Assembly: GCA_910586125.1 (NCBI GenBank)
Contig: CAJUHP010000017.1
Location: forward strand, 10,757 to 74,756
DNA from: an uncultured Lachnospiraceae bacterium
GTDB lineage: Bacteria > Bacillota > Clostridia > Lachnospirales > Lachnospiraceae
Direction of reading: 5' to 3'
DNA length: 64,000 nucleotides
Made by a program: the position numbers and the translations under genes. Shown piece after piece: positions 44,099 to 53,028 of this stretch. The first letter of the stretch is position 1. Each line of letters opens with the position of its first letter. Under the pieces are notes generated by a model. It was not told the DNA's origin. It saw nothing but the letters and a program-made list of their open reading frames with translations, and ran no database searches.

Positions 44099-44147
44099 GT
44101 ATCCCCTATTTCCTGCTTTGCACAAAATAATAAGGTATCCCTATTTA
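44099..44147. promoter_or_regulatory. Pair of direct repeats upstream of smsCB
   Basis: Two similar 13-14-mers, GTATCCCCTATTT (44099-44111) and GGTATCCCTATTTA (44134-44147), in the same orientation about 35 bp apart, 25-75 bp before smsC. Possible regulator sites, for example for an Rrf2-type iron-sulfur sensor; no such gene is in the window. Confidence 0.4.
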
Positions 44148-44198
44148 TTCCACACAATCGCTGCCGCCATACAATTCTGACGAACAAAATGTTCTGGT

Positions 44199-44960
44199 CT
44201 ATTCTTTTGTAAATTCCAGCTCGGCGCAGACCGGATAGTGATCGGAGAGGTAAACGCCATCCTTCTCATCGGTCCACTTCTCAATATGCCGGCAGGTAAA
44301 TTCACCCTTCACAAAAATGTAGTCGATACTCACCAGCGGCGCGCCCCTCATATAATCGTGAAACGTCACGCCGATGTCTCTTGTCACATTGACAAACGGA
44401 TACGCTTTCATGACTGCCATTTCTTCGCTGTCGGGCTCGGCATTCATATCGCCGGTCAGAATGACGGGGGCCTTTGCAAAGAAACGTTCCCCGTCCAGCT
44501 TTTTCATAATCTGACGCAGTCCCTGCACTCTGGCTTCGGGTCCCTCATGATCCAGATGGGTGTTCACAACGCGGAAAACCTGTTTTGTTTTCTGATCCTC
44601 CAGCAGCGCTTCGGTGCAGATCCGCGGACAGGGGCTCTGGTTCGGATAGCGGGAAGCTGGAATTTCAGGAGTCTCCGACAGCCAATAGGTATCCATCTTC
44701 ATCAGATTGATCCGGTCCTTCCGGTAAGCGACGCTGACCTGCTCATCCTCCAGCGTTTCACTCCTGGCGCAGCCGATTACATAGTATTCGTCAAGCTTCT
44801 CTTTCAGCCACCGGGCCACATGGGGCAGCACCTCCTGGAAACAGATAAGATCCGGTTTCTCCCTCTGAAGCTTGTCCAGAATCAGCGGTTTGCGGTAACA
44901 GAAATTATTTTTGCCGTCCTGTTCAAAATCGCAGCGAATGTTAAAGGTAACGATTTTCAT
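44199..44960 (-). CDS. Endonuclease/exonuclease/phosphatase-family hydrolase
   Basis: Metal-dependent phosphoesterase of the DNase I-like fold, 253 residues, cytosolic (no signal peptide). Motifs in order: TFNIRCD (5-11), DLICFQEVLP with the metal Glu (about 37-46), NTHLDHEGPEAR (about 130), LTGDMNAEPDSEE (about 163) and the final LSDHYPVCAEL. The closest relatives act on nucleic acid, sphingolipids or inositol phosphates; the sequence does not say which. A single-gene unit. Confidence 0.88.
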   Translation of the reverse strand: MKIVTFNIRCDFEQDGKNNFCYRKPLILDKLQREKPDLICFQEVLPHVARWLKEKLDEYYVIGCARSETLEDEQVSVAYRKDRINLMKMDTYWLSETPEIPASRYPNQSPCPRICTEALLEDQKTKQVFRVVNTHLDHEGPEARVQGLRQIMKKLDGERFFAKAPVILTGDMNAEPDSEEMAVMKAYPFVNVTRDIGVTFHDYMRGAPLVSIDYIFVKGEFTCRHIEKWTDEKDGVYLSDHYPVCAELEFTKE

Positions 44961-45100
44961 GTCTTCTTTCCTCCCTGACTGCCTGTGCAGCGCGTTTTCC
45001 GGCTTTTGCCTGCTCTAATTGTAACCCATACCGAAAAATAATCAAGCATATTTTCTGAAAGAGCCGTGCCGGCGTCCCGCTTTATCCTGCAATCAAATAT

Positions 45101-45135
45101 CCGCCTGCCCACAGTTTGTTCTGTGAGACAGGCGG
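45101..45135. terminator. Hairpin after the phosphohexomutase gene
   Basis: Arms CCGCCTG/CAGGCGG (45101-45107 with 45129-45135) and an inner CACAG/CTGTG pair, about 70 bp past the stop at 45202. T richness is modest on both sides. Confidence 0.5.
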
Positions 45136-45201
45136 AGTTTTCTTACAGGGTTTTGTTTAACAGATCTGTTTCACGCTGTCTTCCAAACAGCCCTGCGTTC
45201 C

Positions 45202-46935
45202 TCAGTCGATCTTTTCCACAATCTCTTCCAGGGCTTTTCCTAAAGCCTTGGATTTTTCGGCGGCCTCGTCCATGGAAGATCCCTTGACGCCGTAGTACAT
45301 TTTCAGTTTCGGCTCGGTGCCGGAAGGCCGCACGCAGACCCAGGCGTCGTCGGTCAAATCATAGTAGAGCACCTTGGAGTTCGGCAGGCCGGTGGGCGTT
45401 ACCTCTCCGGTTGCCAGATCTGTAACCGTATCCTTCATATAATCTCTGGCGGACAACACCGGATAGGCCCCGATCTGCTTGGGCGCCTGCTTCTGTAAGG
45501 TATCCATAATACGGGCAATCTTCTCCAAGCCCTCTTTTCCCTTCAGCGTAAACGTCTTGATGTCGTCCTTATAGTAGCCGCAGCGCTCATACAGATCAAT
45601 CATGGCGTCCCACAGCGTCATATTTTTGCTCTTATAGTAAGCGGCGCACTCGCACAGAGCCATCACCGCGACAATCGCGTCTTTATCTCTGGCATGGGTG
45701 CCGATCAGGCAGCCGTAGCTCTCCTCAAAGCCGAACAGATACGTTCCCTTCCCGCTCTGCTCAAAGCCCAGGATCTGCTGGCCGATATACTTGAATCCAG
45801 TCAGAACCTCAATCAGACGTACGCCGTAGTAGCGGGCGATGGCGTCGGCCAGATTGGTGGTGACAATGGTCTTGATCAGAGCGCCGTCTTCCGGCAGGCC
45901 CTTGGTCTCTTTTATCTGGCCGATCTCATAATCTGCCAGCAGGCAGCCGGACATATTGCCGGTCAGGGTGATATACTCGCCGCTCTTTGCGTCCTTTACA
46001 TATACGCCCAGACGATCCGCGTCCGGGTCGGTCGCCAGCACCAAGTCCGCGTCCACCTCCTTTGCCAGCTTCAATCCGAGTGTGAAGGCTTCCGCCGCCT
46101 CCGGATTCGGATAGCTGACCGTGGGGAATTCGCCGTCCGGCAGCTCCTGCTCCGGAACCACCCACACATTTTCAAAGCCCAGCTCCTTCATGATCCGGCG
46201 CGCCGGAATATTGCCGGTGCCGTGGAGAGGAGAATATACGATGCGGATATTCTTCGCCTGCTCGGCAATGACATCGGGGCGTCTCACCTGGGACTTCAGG
46301 CGGGCAATATAGGCGTCGTCAATATCCGCTCCGATAGAGACATAGAGGCCCGCCTCCACAGCCGCCTGCTTGTCCATGGTCTTCACACTGGCAAAATCGG
46401 TGACAGCCTGCACTTCCCCCATAATACCGCTGTCGTGAGGAGGTGTGATCTGCGCGCCGTCCTCCCAGTAAACCTTATATCCGTTGTACTCCGGCGAATT
46501 GTGGCTGGCCGTGATATTGATGCCGGCAATGCAGGACAGCGTGCGCACGGCAAAAGAAAGCTCCGGCGTGGGACGCAGCGATTCAAACACATAGGCCCGG
46601 ATGCCGTTGGCGCACAGGCACAGCGCCGCTTCGTCGGCAAATTCCGGAGACATGCGGCGGGAATCGTAGGCAATCGCCACGCCCTTGTCCTGTCCGCCCA
46701 GCTTGGTAATATAGTTCGCCAGACCCTGTGTGGTCTTTCTGACAGTATAGATATTCATTCGGTTGGTGCCCGCCCCAATGACCCCCCGCAGTCCAGCCGT
46801 GCCGAACGCCAGGGACATGTAAAAGCGGTCCTCGATCTCTTTCTCATTATCCCGGATGGATTCCAGCTCTGCTTTGGTGGCCTCGTCAAAATACGGATTT
46901 GCCAGCCACTGCTCATACGTTTCTTTGTAGCCCAT
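45202..46935 (-). CDS. pgcA: Phosphoglucomutase/phosphomannomutase
   Basis: Alpha-D-phosphohexomutase linking glucose 6-phosphate and glucose 1-phosphate for glycogen, teichoic acid and polysaccharide synthesis. From the start at 46935 (CAGGAGG site) it has 577 residues. The phosphoserine loop is TASHNSPEYNGYK (about 140), the metal loop ATDPDADRLGVYV (about 290), the sugar loop FGFEESYGCLIG and the phosphate-binding VRPSGTEPKLKMYYG near the end. The length fits the PgcA/PGM2 group. It supplies the substrate pathway used by glgB, though not linked to it. Confidence 0.94.
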   Translation of the reverse strand: MGYKETYEQWLANPYFDEATKAELESIRDNEKEIEDRFYMSLAFGTAGLRGVIGAGTNRMNIYTVRKTTQGLANYITKLGGQDKGVAIAYDSRRMSPEFADEAALCLCANGIRAYVFESLRPTPELSFAVRTLSCIAGINITASHNSPEYNGYKVYWEDGAQITPPHDSGIMGEVQAVTDFASVKTMDKQAAVEAGLYVSIGADIDDAYIARLKSQVRRPDVIAEQAKNIRIVYSPLHGTGNIPARRIMKELGFENVWVVPEQELPDGEFPTVSYPNPEAAEAFTLGLKLAKEVDADLVLATDPDADRLGVYVKDAKSGEYITLTGNMSGCLLADYEIGQIKETKGLPEDGALIKTIVTTNLADAIARYYGVRLIEVLTGFKYIGQQILGFEQSGKGTYLFGFEESYGCLIGTHARDKDAIVAVMALCECAAYYKSKNMTLWDAMIDLYERCGYYKDDIKTFTLKGKEGLEKIARIMDTLQKQAPKQIGAYPVLSARDYMKDTVTDLATGEVTPTGLPNSKVLYYDLTDDAWVCVRPSGTEPKLKMYYGVKGSSMDEAAEKSKALGKALEEIVEKID

Positions 46936-46994
46936 AAATGTATCCTCCTGTGATTTCCTTTTAGCGGGCGGCAAAGCCGCCCTTTCCACAGGTA

Positions 46995-47963
46995 TTATAA
47001 CATACTCCGGTCCAAAAAGTCCAGAAACTTCTTGCGCTCCGGTTCCTGTTCTTCCAGAATCTTCAATTTCTCCGTATTTCTGGCAGGAATCCAGGCTTTA
47101 TTGGAATTATAATAGTAGTTGATCTGCTTCCAGTATTTTTCCGGATACAGAAAACGGATATGCAGGTATCGCCGGTCCGCCTCTGTCAGCGGCAGAAAAC
47201 GGTCGTACTCCGCTATCATCCGCTCTCCGGTTTGACAGCAAAAACCCTGTTTTTCCATGGCTTTGCGCATAAAATAGTACAGATCGCAGACTTGGATTCC
47301 TCTGGTCATCGCCATAAAATCCGTGACCATGGCAAACTCGCCGTCATACAGGATATGGTGATGGCTGTACTCGCCGTGGCAGAGAAAACCTCCCTCTGTC
47401 TTCTCATTCTGCTCGGCCAGAAGGCGTCCCGCCTCCTCGGCCTGATCAAAAAACATAGAAAAGCTGCGCATCATATAGAGCTCAAACTCCGACTTGTTGC
47501 GCACCCGGCGCACAAAGGTCCTGGCCCGGCGCAGCTCCGCCGTATGGCGGCGGTATTCCTCAGCCAGACTATCCCCCTTCTTGAATCCTGTGCCGTCCAC
47601 CTGGCGAAGCCCTTTGTGCAGCATGGCTAACAGACGCACGCCGCGCAGAACTTCGGATTCATTCGTCAGATCGCATTCCCTCCCGCTGTTCCACTCTTTT
47701 ACCACATAGGGAGTCTGCTCCGCGTCCAGACTGATCCATTCGCCCTCCCGGTTGGGGATGACTCGATCCACCGCCACCGAAGCGTACTGCTCCAGCGCTG
47801 CCAACACCTCCTGCACTTGAGATAACCTGGCCGGCGTTCCTCTATATTCCTTCAGCAAGCGGCTGCCCTGCCTGGTTTCGCACAGCACCGCTCCCCGGAC
47901 CCGGCTGGTTCGGATTATATCCAAGTCATATTGCTGCAATACATCAGTACCTTTTTCGTTCAC
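46995..47963 (-). CDS. CotS-family spore coat protein (kinase-like fold)
   Basis: CotS proteins sit in the spore coat and have a degenerate aminoglycoside-kinase fold. The start is a GTG at 47963, chosen because GGAGG lies 7 bp upstream; this gives 322 residues beginning NEKGTDVLQQYDLD. Kinase-like landmarks are HGEYSHHHILYDG (catalytic-loop-like, with His/Tyr in place of the normal HGDxxxxN) and MVTDFMAMTRG (DFG-like). It is followed 60 bp later by pgcA. Expression under sporulation sigma factors is expected but no such promoter was identified. Confidence 0.82.
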   Translation of the reverse strand: MNEKGTDVLQQYDLDIIRTSRVRGAVLCETRQGSRLLKEYRGTPARLSQVQEVLAALEQYASVAVDRVIPNREGEWISLDAEQTPYVVKEWNSGRECDLTNESEVLRGVRLLAMLHKGLRQVDGTGFKKGDSLAEEYRRHTAELRRARTFVRRVRNKSEFELYMMRSFSMFFDQAEEAGRLLAEQNEKTEGGFLCHGEYSHHHILYDGEFAMVTDFMAMTRGIQVCDLYYFMRKAMEKQGFCCQTGERMIAEYDRFLPLTEADRRYLHIRFLYPEKYWKQINYYYNSNKAWIPARNTEKLKILEEQEPERKKFLDFLDRSML

Positions 47964-48075
47964 CTCTGCCCCTCCGCTTCCTTCGCTACTGTCATTGTAT
48001 GAACAGGCCGTAAAAAAAATGCACGCAGGGGAGGATTCTTTTTTTGTGAGAGTAAAACAGCTTTTCCTGTTCTTA

Positions 48076-48104
48076 TTGAACTTCCGAATTTTTTCGTGTA
48101 TAAT
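48076..48104 (+). promoter_or_regulatory. Promoter of the threonine ammonia-lyase gene
   Basis: TTGAAC, 17-bp spacer, TATAAT, ending 38 bp before the ATG at 48143. Confidence 0.8.
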
Positions 48105-48142
48105 TGATTCATTACGGACACACCAAACAATGGAGGACACAC

Positions 48143-49348
48143 ATGCTGACGCTGGATAAAATCTACCATGCCGCCTTTGTCTTAAAAAACGTAGCCCGAA
48201 AAACCGATCTGATCGCGGCGACCGGTCTGGGCGGCGACGGCGAACTGTACTTAAAAACCGAGAACCTGCAGATTACCGGCAGCTTCAAGCTGAGAGGCGC
48301 CTACTATAAAATCAGCCAACTGACCGAGGAGGAAAAAGCCAGAGGCATCATCGCCTGCAGCGCCGGCAATCATGCCCAGGGCGTAGCTCTGGCCGCCACA
48401 CACAATGGCATCCGCAGCACAATCTGTATGCCGGACGGCGCTCCAATCAGCAAAGTGGAAGCGACCAAGCGCCTCGGCGCGCAGGTATGCCTGGTCAAAG
48501 GCGCCTATGATGACGCTTATGAACACGCCCGGCGCCTTCAGGAAGAGAGCGGAGCCACTTTTATTCACCCCTTTGACGATGAGCAAGTCATCGCGGGGCA
48601 GGGCACCATCGGCCTGGAGATCCTGGACCAGCTATCCGATGTGGACGCCGTCCTGGTACCGGTCGGCGGCGGCGGCCTGGTCAGCGGCGTCGCCTTTGCC
48701 ATCAAGAACCTGCGCCCGGAGGTAAAAGTTTACGGGGTTCAGGCTGCCGGGGCTCCCAGTATGTTCAACAGCGTCGCCACACATGAGCAGATCACTCTGG
48801 ATATGGTCTCCACGTTTGCCGACGGAATTGCCGTAAAACATCCCGGCGATCTCACCTTCTCCTTGGTGGAGAACTACGTCGATGCCGTCGTCACGGTCAC
48901 GGAGGACGAGATTGCCGCCGCAATCCTGGCTCTGATTGAAAAGCAGAAGCTGATTGCGGAGGGAGCCGGCGCCGTCAGCGTCGCCGCCGCCATGTTCCGC
49001 AAAGTAGACTTGAGAGGAAAGAAGGCCGTATGCCTGGTTTCCGGCGGCAATATCGACGTGAACATATTAAACCGCGTCATCACCAGAGGATTGGTTATGA
49101 GCGGCCGCAATACCAATTTGATGATCGCCCTGGAAGATAAGCCCGGACAGTTGCAGGGAGTCAGCGAAATCATCAGCCGCTGCGGCGGCAACGTGGTCAG
49201 CGTACACCACGACCGGGCCGATACCAGCATGACCATCACGAGCTGCTTTTTGAAACTGGGCCTGGAAACCAGAGATCAGGAACAGATCCGGGAAATCCGG
49301 GAAGAACTGACAAAGGCGGGATTCCAATTGGTCAACGAAAGAGCGTAA
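48143..49348 (+). CDS. ilvA: Threonine ammonia-lyase with ACT domain
   Basis: PLP enzyme converting threonine to 2-oxobutanoate and ammonia. Lys49 in QITGSFKLRGA binds PLP, SAGNHAQGVA binds substrate, VPVGGGGLVSG holds the phosphate, and SGGNID comes later. The last about 75 residues form a single ACT-type regulatory domain (MIALEDKPGQLQGVSEII). The 401 residues match the shorter TdcB/clostridial type and not the 510-residue IlvA with two regulatory lobes, so a catabolic (TdcB-like) role is equally possible. RBS TGGAGG. Terminator follows. Confidence 0.92.
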   Translation: MLTLDKIYHAAFVLKNVARKTDLIAATGLGGDGELYLKTENLQITGSFKLRGAYYKISQLTEEEKARGIIACSAGNHAQGVALAATHNGIRSTICMPDGAPISKVEATKRLGAQVCLVKGAYDDAYEHARRLQEESGATFIHPFDDEQVIAGQGTIGLEILDQLSDVDAVLVPVGGGGLVSGVAFAIKNLRPEVKVYGVQAAGAPSMFNSVATHEQITLDMVSTFADGIAVKHPGDLTFSLVENYVDAVVTVTEDEIAAAILALIEKQKLIAEGAGAVSVAAAMFRKVDLRGKKAVCLVSGGNIDVNILNRVITRGLVMSGRNTNLMIALEDKPGQLQGVSEIISRCGGNVVSVHHDRADTSMTITSCFLKLGLETRDQEQIREIREELTKAGFQLVNERA

Positions 49349-49358
49349 GCGGCTATTA

Positions 49359-49388
49359 GCAGTTCCTGACGCCGGGAACTGCTTTTTT
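49359..49388 (+). terminator. Terminator after the threonine ammonia-lyase gene
   Basis: Arms GCAGTTCC and GGAACTGC (49359-49366 with 49375-49382), then T6. Confidence 0.9.
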
Positions 49389-49446
49389 CAACCGTCAGTT
49401 GTATGATTTTCAACTGACGCGATAGTAAAAAGTATATTTTCAACCG
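49385..49446. promoter_or_regulatory. Three TTTTCAAC repeats and an inverted repeat before the XRE gene
   Basis: Direct repeats TTTTCAACCG (49385-49394), TTTTCAACTG (49407-49416) and TTTTCAACCG (49437-49446), spaced 22 and 30 bp apart, overlap a perfect 9-bp inverted repeat CGTCAGTTG/CAACTGACG (49393-49401 with 49411-49419). They lie 140-200 bp before the XRE gene and could be its operator. A TACAAT -10 lies near 49480. Confidence 0.45.
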
Positions 49447-49585
49447 GCAGGCGCTGTTTTTTTCCCTCTTTCTTCGGTACAATATACCTATCAGCAACGA
49501 TAACACATTGTTTACGGTTCGGCCATAGAAAAGCATAGAAAGCTGCACGGCCTGCCGTACCAACCGGAAAAGAGAGGATACTATT

Positions 49586-50095
49586 ATGAGCAACACAATG
49601 GGAAACCGCCTTTGCACACTGCGCAAACAAAGAAATCTGACACAGGATCAGTTGGCCGAAGCCATGGGCGTATCCGCCCAGGCCGTCAGCAAGTGGGAAA
49701 ACGATATCTCCTGCCCCGACATTGCCATGCTCCCGAATCTGGCTGATTATTTTCAAGTCTCCATCGACAGCCTTTTCAGGGAGGAGAGCAGTCTCGAAAC
49801 ACCGCAGGTTGTCCCGCCGGAAATCCGCAAACCGTTTGACAAGCTGCTCTTAAAACTACAGCTTCGGGATTGCGACGGCACCAAAATAAACGTCAATCTG
49901 CCTTTAAGCCTCCTGAAGCTGGGACTGGAAATGGGTATGGAGACAGGAATGATGGGACAGATCAACGGAAAGACCGACGTCCTGAAAAACATCGACTTTG
50001 CCGCTGTTTTCCAGATGGCAGAGGCTGGAGCCATCGGCAAGCTGGTTGAGGTCGATGACGGAGAAGGCTGCTTGATAAACATCTTTATAGAATAG
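49586..50095 (+). CDS. XRE-family transcriptional regulator
   Basis: A 169-residue protein with an N-terminal Cro/C1 helix-turn-helix (residues 6-62: RLCTLRKQRNLTQDQLAEAMGVSAQAVSKWE) and a C-terminal domain (about 95-169) with the pattern NLPLSLLKLGLEMG, GAIGKLVEVDDGEG and INIFIE, seen in proteins related to YvlB/SHOCT-like envelope-stress genes. It is followed 9 bp later by a small partner gene. RBS AGAGAGGA. Function not known; autoregulation through the upstream repeats is likely. Confidence 0.86.
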   Translation: MSNTMGNRLCTLRKQRNLTQDQLAEAMGVSAQAVSKWENDISCPDIAMLPNLADYFQVSIDSLFREESSLETPQVVPPEIRKPFDKLLLKLQLRDCDGTKINVNLPLSLLKLGLEMGMETGMMGQINGKTDVLKNIDFAAVFQMAEAGAIGKLVEVDDGEGCLINIFIE

Positions 50096-50104
50096 GAAAA
50101 TAAT

Positions 50105-50386
50105 ATGTGGATTCATATTAAATCACAGGATATGCCCAACCTCCATATCCCCATACCAAACTGCCTGCTGCTAAACCGCCTGACGCTGCATCTTCTAACC
50201 AAAAAGCTGACCCAAAAGGCGAACGGCAACGATTCCTTGCAAGCTTTTCTATCCTCTCCCGCTCTCGTTGGCAGACGCAAGCAGGAGATTCTTCGGGAAA
50301 TGCGGACGATGCACAAAAGATTCGGAAAGCTGGAGCTGGTATATGTGGAAAGCGACGACGGCACTCAGGTACAAATTGTGCTGTAG
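50105..50386 (+). CDS. Small protein paired with the XRE regulator
   Basis: A 93-residue basic soluble protein, 9 bp after the XRE gene. It begins MWIHIKSQDMPNLHIPIPNCLLLNRLTLHL, a pattern (a short strand, then IPIPN..L.NRL) seen in small partners of DUF-type envelope regulators, and ends with a strand-like ELVYVESDDGTQVQIVL that resembles the C-terminus of its neighbour. Ribosome site AGGAAAATA is modest. Not assigned to a named family. Confidence 0.68.
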   Translation: MWIHIKSQDMPNLHIPIPNCLLLNRLTLHLLTKKLTQKANGNDSLQAFLSSPALVGRRKQEILREMRTMHKRFGKLELVYVESDDGTQVQIVL

Positions 50387-50429
50387 ACGCAGCGAGAAGA
50401 GATATCCGCCAACGAGCCCTTCTGGTTTT

Positions 50430-51557
50430 TCAGCCCCTTCTCGCCCTTTTTTCCATCTGCGCAATATAGAGAATCCTCTGCCCGGCATAGGCAAAAAAGC
50501 GCTGAAATGCCTCGCAGAAATAATTATGCAGTACGCCGTCCTGTATATCCCAGTCATGTTTACAGCCGCCCCCGCACAGCCTGTAAAATTGACAGGATAT
50601 ACACGCCGGCGGCTTTTCTCTGCCCCATTCTAAGAACCTGCGGGCCGTATCCCCATCCTTCATTTCCTTCAGGGTACACTCGTGCAGCGATCCCATGCGA
50701 AAGCGGTCCAGCACATAAAAATCACAGGGATAGACACTGCCGTCCCCCTCCACGACAAAATAGCCGCCGCAGTATCCGCAGGTTGAGCAGGTAATCTGCG
50801 ATTCTCCCAGCAAAATATTTACATAATCTTCAAAGAGACGGACACTGTGGTACTGTCCGGTTTCCCAGTCCCGATACCACAGATCAAACAGAACACACAG
50901 AAATTCTCCGTATTTTTTTGGCGTCAGAGAAAAAGACTCCTGGCCGCGCGGCCGCTCAATCGGGTCCAGGCAGGGAATAAACTGCATATGAGAAACCTCC
51001 AGGCGCTTTAATTCCTGGTATATTTTTTGCGGATGCGCCGCGCACGTCCCTGTCACAACACAGAGTATGTTTGTTCTCACCCGGTGCTTTTTAAGCAGGC
51101 GAAGCGCCCGGCCCACAAGATTCCAAGTCTCCTTTCCCTGCCGGTCCACCCGGTTTCGATTGTGCAGCTCCTTATAGCCGTCCAGAGAAAGACCCACTAA
51201 GAAATCGTGTTCCTTCAAGAAAACGGCCCACTCTTCCTCCAGCAAGATCCCGTTTGTCTGAATGGCATAGCTCACCTGCACCTTTTTCGGGCAAAGAGCC
51301 GCCGCTCTTTCTGTAAACCGCCGGAAATAGGAAAGCCCGGCTAATGTGGGTTCGCCTCCCTGAAAGGCAAAGTGGACGCTTCCCCCCGGCTCCGACAAGT
51401 CAAAAGCCTGCGAAAGCAGTTTCTCCATGGTATCCTCCTGCATGAGTCCCAGATTTTTCACCTGCCGGTTCTCTGCAATATCCTCATAGAAACAATAGCG
51501 GCAGCGCAGATTACAAGCGCTGGAGGCCGGTTTAATCAGAAAATTAATATACTTCAT
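50430..51557 (-). CDS. Radical SAM enzyme, anaerobic sulfatase-maturase-like
   Basis: Radical SAM/SPASM protein of 375 residues. C15-x3-C19-x2-C22 in SACNLRCRYCFY holds the SAM cluster, followed by FAFQGGEPTLAG and IQTNG. The C-terminal SPASM cysteines are CSTCGYCGGYFVVEGDGSVYPCD, PPACISCQFYRLCGGGC and the later NYFCEAF, enough for two extra [4Fe-4S] clusters. The layout and length fit anSME, which turns a Cys or Ser of sulfatases into formylglycine. No sulfatase gene is in the window, so a peptide-modifying role is also possible. Single gene. Confidence 0.86.
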   Translation of the reverse strand: MKYINFLIKPASSACNLRCRYCFYEDIAENRQVKNLGLMQEDTMEKLLSQAFDLSEPGGSVHFAFQGGEPTLAGLSYFRRFTERAAALCPKKVQVSYAIQTNGILLEEEWAVFLKEHDFLVGLSLDGYKELHNRNRVDRQGKETWNLVGRALRLLKKHRVRTNILCVVTGTCAAHPQKIYQELKRLEVSHMQFIPCLDPIERPRGQESFSLTPKKYGEFLCVLFDLWYRDWETGQYHSVRLFEDYVNILLGESQITCSTCGYCGGYFVVEGDGSVYPCDFYVLDRFRMGSLHECTLKEMKDGDTARRFLEWGREKPPACISCQFYRLCGGGCKHDWDIQDGVLHNYFCEAFQRFFAYAGQRILYIAQMEKRARRG

Positions 51558-51786
51558 CCCTGCGGCATCTCTCCTTTTTTCTTCTGGTAAGCCAATTTTT
51601 GACTAAATGGAGTACTCGTGTTCCTTAATGCTTTCTTCATAATTATTTATGTAAATCTTAAGATGCTTTTCCCATACTTTTTTCTATTTTTCCTCTATAA
51701 TCATTGTCCAGAATCTGCCGCCGTATCCGATACCAATCCTGACAGAAACCGCTTTGTCCAGGGTTCTTTAGAAATGGAAAAAAGAT

Positions 51787-53028
51787 ATGCAAAACATTAT
51801 AATCTGGATCAACAAGATACTGTTTCCCCTCTTTCTGGCACTGTATTCCTATCAGTTTGTCTATCTGTTCGTCGCGCTTTTCAAAAAGCCTCAGCGGCTG
51901 CCAAAGGCCGCGGCCTGTCACCGCTACTGTATTCTGATCGCGGCCCGCAATGAAGAAAACGTCATCGCCAGCCTGATTGCCTCCATTCACGCGCAGACCT
52001 ATCCGCAGTCCCAAATCGACATCTGCGTGGTGGCGGACAACTGCACGGACGCCACCGCCGAAATCGCCAGAAAGGCCGGAGCCTATGTTGTGGAGCGAAA
52101 GAATCCTTCTCTGACCGGCAAGGGATATGCCCTGGACTATCTGATCAAAAATCTTCCCGCTCCCAAACGGCCGGATGCCTATCTGATCTTTGACGCCGAC
52201 AACACCTTGGATCCGCATTACATAGAGGAAATGAACAAGGTTTACGACGCTGGTTTTCTGGCTTCCACCAGCTACCGCAACAGTTGTAATTACGGCTGTA
52301 GCTGGATTTCCGCCGGTTACGCGCTCTGGTTTCTCAGAGAGTCCCGCTATCTGAACCAGGCCAGAATGCAGCTTGGAACGAGCTGCGCTGTCTCAGGCAC
52401 CGGCTTTATGGTAGCCGCGCGCGTTATTGAACAGAATAACGGCTGGATTCATCATCTACTGACGGAGGATATCGAATTTTCTGTGGATTCCGTTCTTCAT
52501 GGTATCCGGATCGGTTACTGCGGATCGGCCGTCGTCTATGACGAACAGCCGGTGACGTTTAGCCAGTCCTGGAATCAGCGCCTGCGCTGGTGCAAGGGCT
52601 TTTACCAGGTGATGTCCCGCTACGGAACCGATCTGTTTTGCAGCGCCTTAGGCCGCCGCTGCTTCAGCGCTTTCGATATGATGATGGTGATCGCTCCCGC
52701 CGCTCTGATCTCGATCTGCACGCTGACCGTTAATAGTTTTGCCGTTATGGCCGGTCTTTTCACCGAATCCGCCCTTCTGCTGTCTTTGGGCGCCGACGGC
52801 CTGTTCTTCAACCTATGCGGGTACTATCAGGTACTCTTTGTTCTGGGTGCTGTCACCCTGATCACAGAATGGAAGCAGATTCACACAAGCGTCCCCAAAA
52901 AACTGCTGTCCTGCTTCACGTTTCCGATTTTTATGTTTACCTATGTTCCCATTGCCCTGGCGGCGCTGCGAAAAAATGTCGCCTGGACGCCGATTCACCA
53001 CAGAGGCTACGAAATCAAGAACCCATAA
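51787..53028 (+). CDS. Membrane glycosyltransferase, family 2 processive type
   Basis: A 413-residue membrane enzyme with an N-terminal helix (about 7-31), a GT-A catalytic domain and three or four C-terminal membrane helices (about 295-380). Catalytic motifs: CILIAARNEENVI, VVADNCTDAT, FDADN (metal/nucleotide, about 137), LTEDIEF (base) and QRLRWCKG (acceptor Q-x2-RW, about 262). This set resembles poly-GlcNAc, cellulose or hyaluronan synthases, so it may make a surface polysaccharide. It stands alone and its 3' end overlaps the convergent aldehyde dehydrogenase gene by 14 bp. Confidence 0.88.
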   Translation: MQNIIIWINKILFPLFLALYSYQFVYLFVALFKKPQRLPKAAACHRYCILIAARNEENVIASLIASIHAQTYPQSQIDICVVADNCTDATAEIARKAGAYVVERKNPSLTGKGYALDYLIKNLPAPKRPDAYLIFDADNTLDPHYIEEMNKVYDAGFLASTSYRNSCNYGCSWISAGYALWFLRESRYLNQARMQLGTSCAVSGTGFMVAARVIEQNNGWIHHLLTEDIEFSVDSVLHGIRIGYCGSAVVYDEQPVTFSQSWNQRLRWCKGFYQVMSRYGTDLFCSALGRRCFSAFDMMMVIAPAALISICTLTVNSFAVMAGLFTESALLLSLGADGLFFNLCGYYQVLFVLGAVTLITEWKQIHTSVPKKLLSCFTFPIFMFTYVPIALAALRKNVAWTPIHHRGYEIKNP

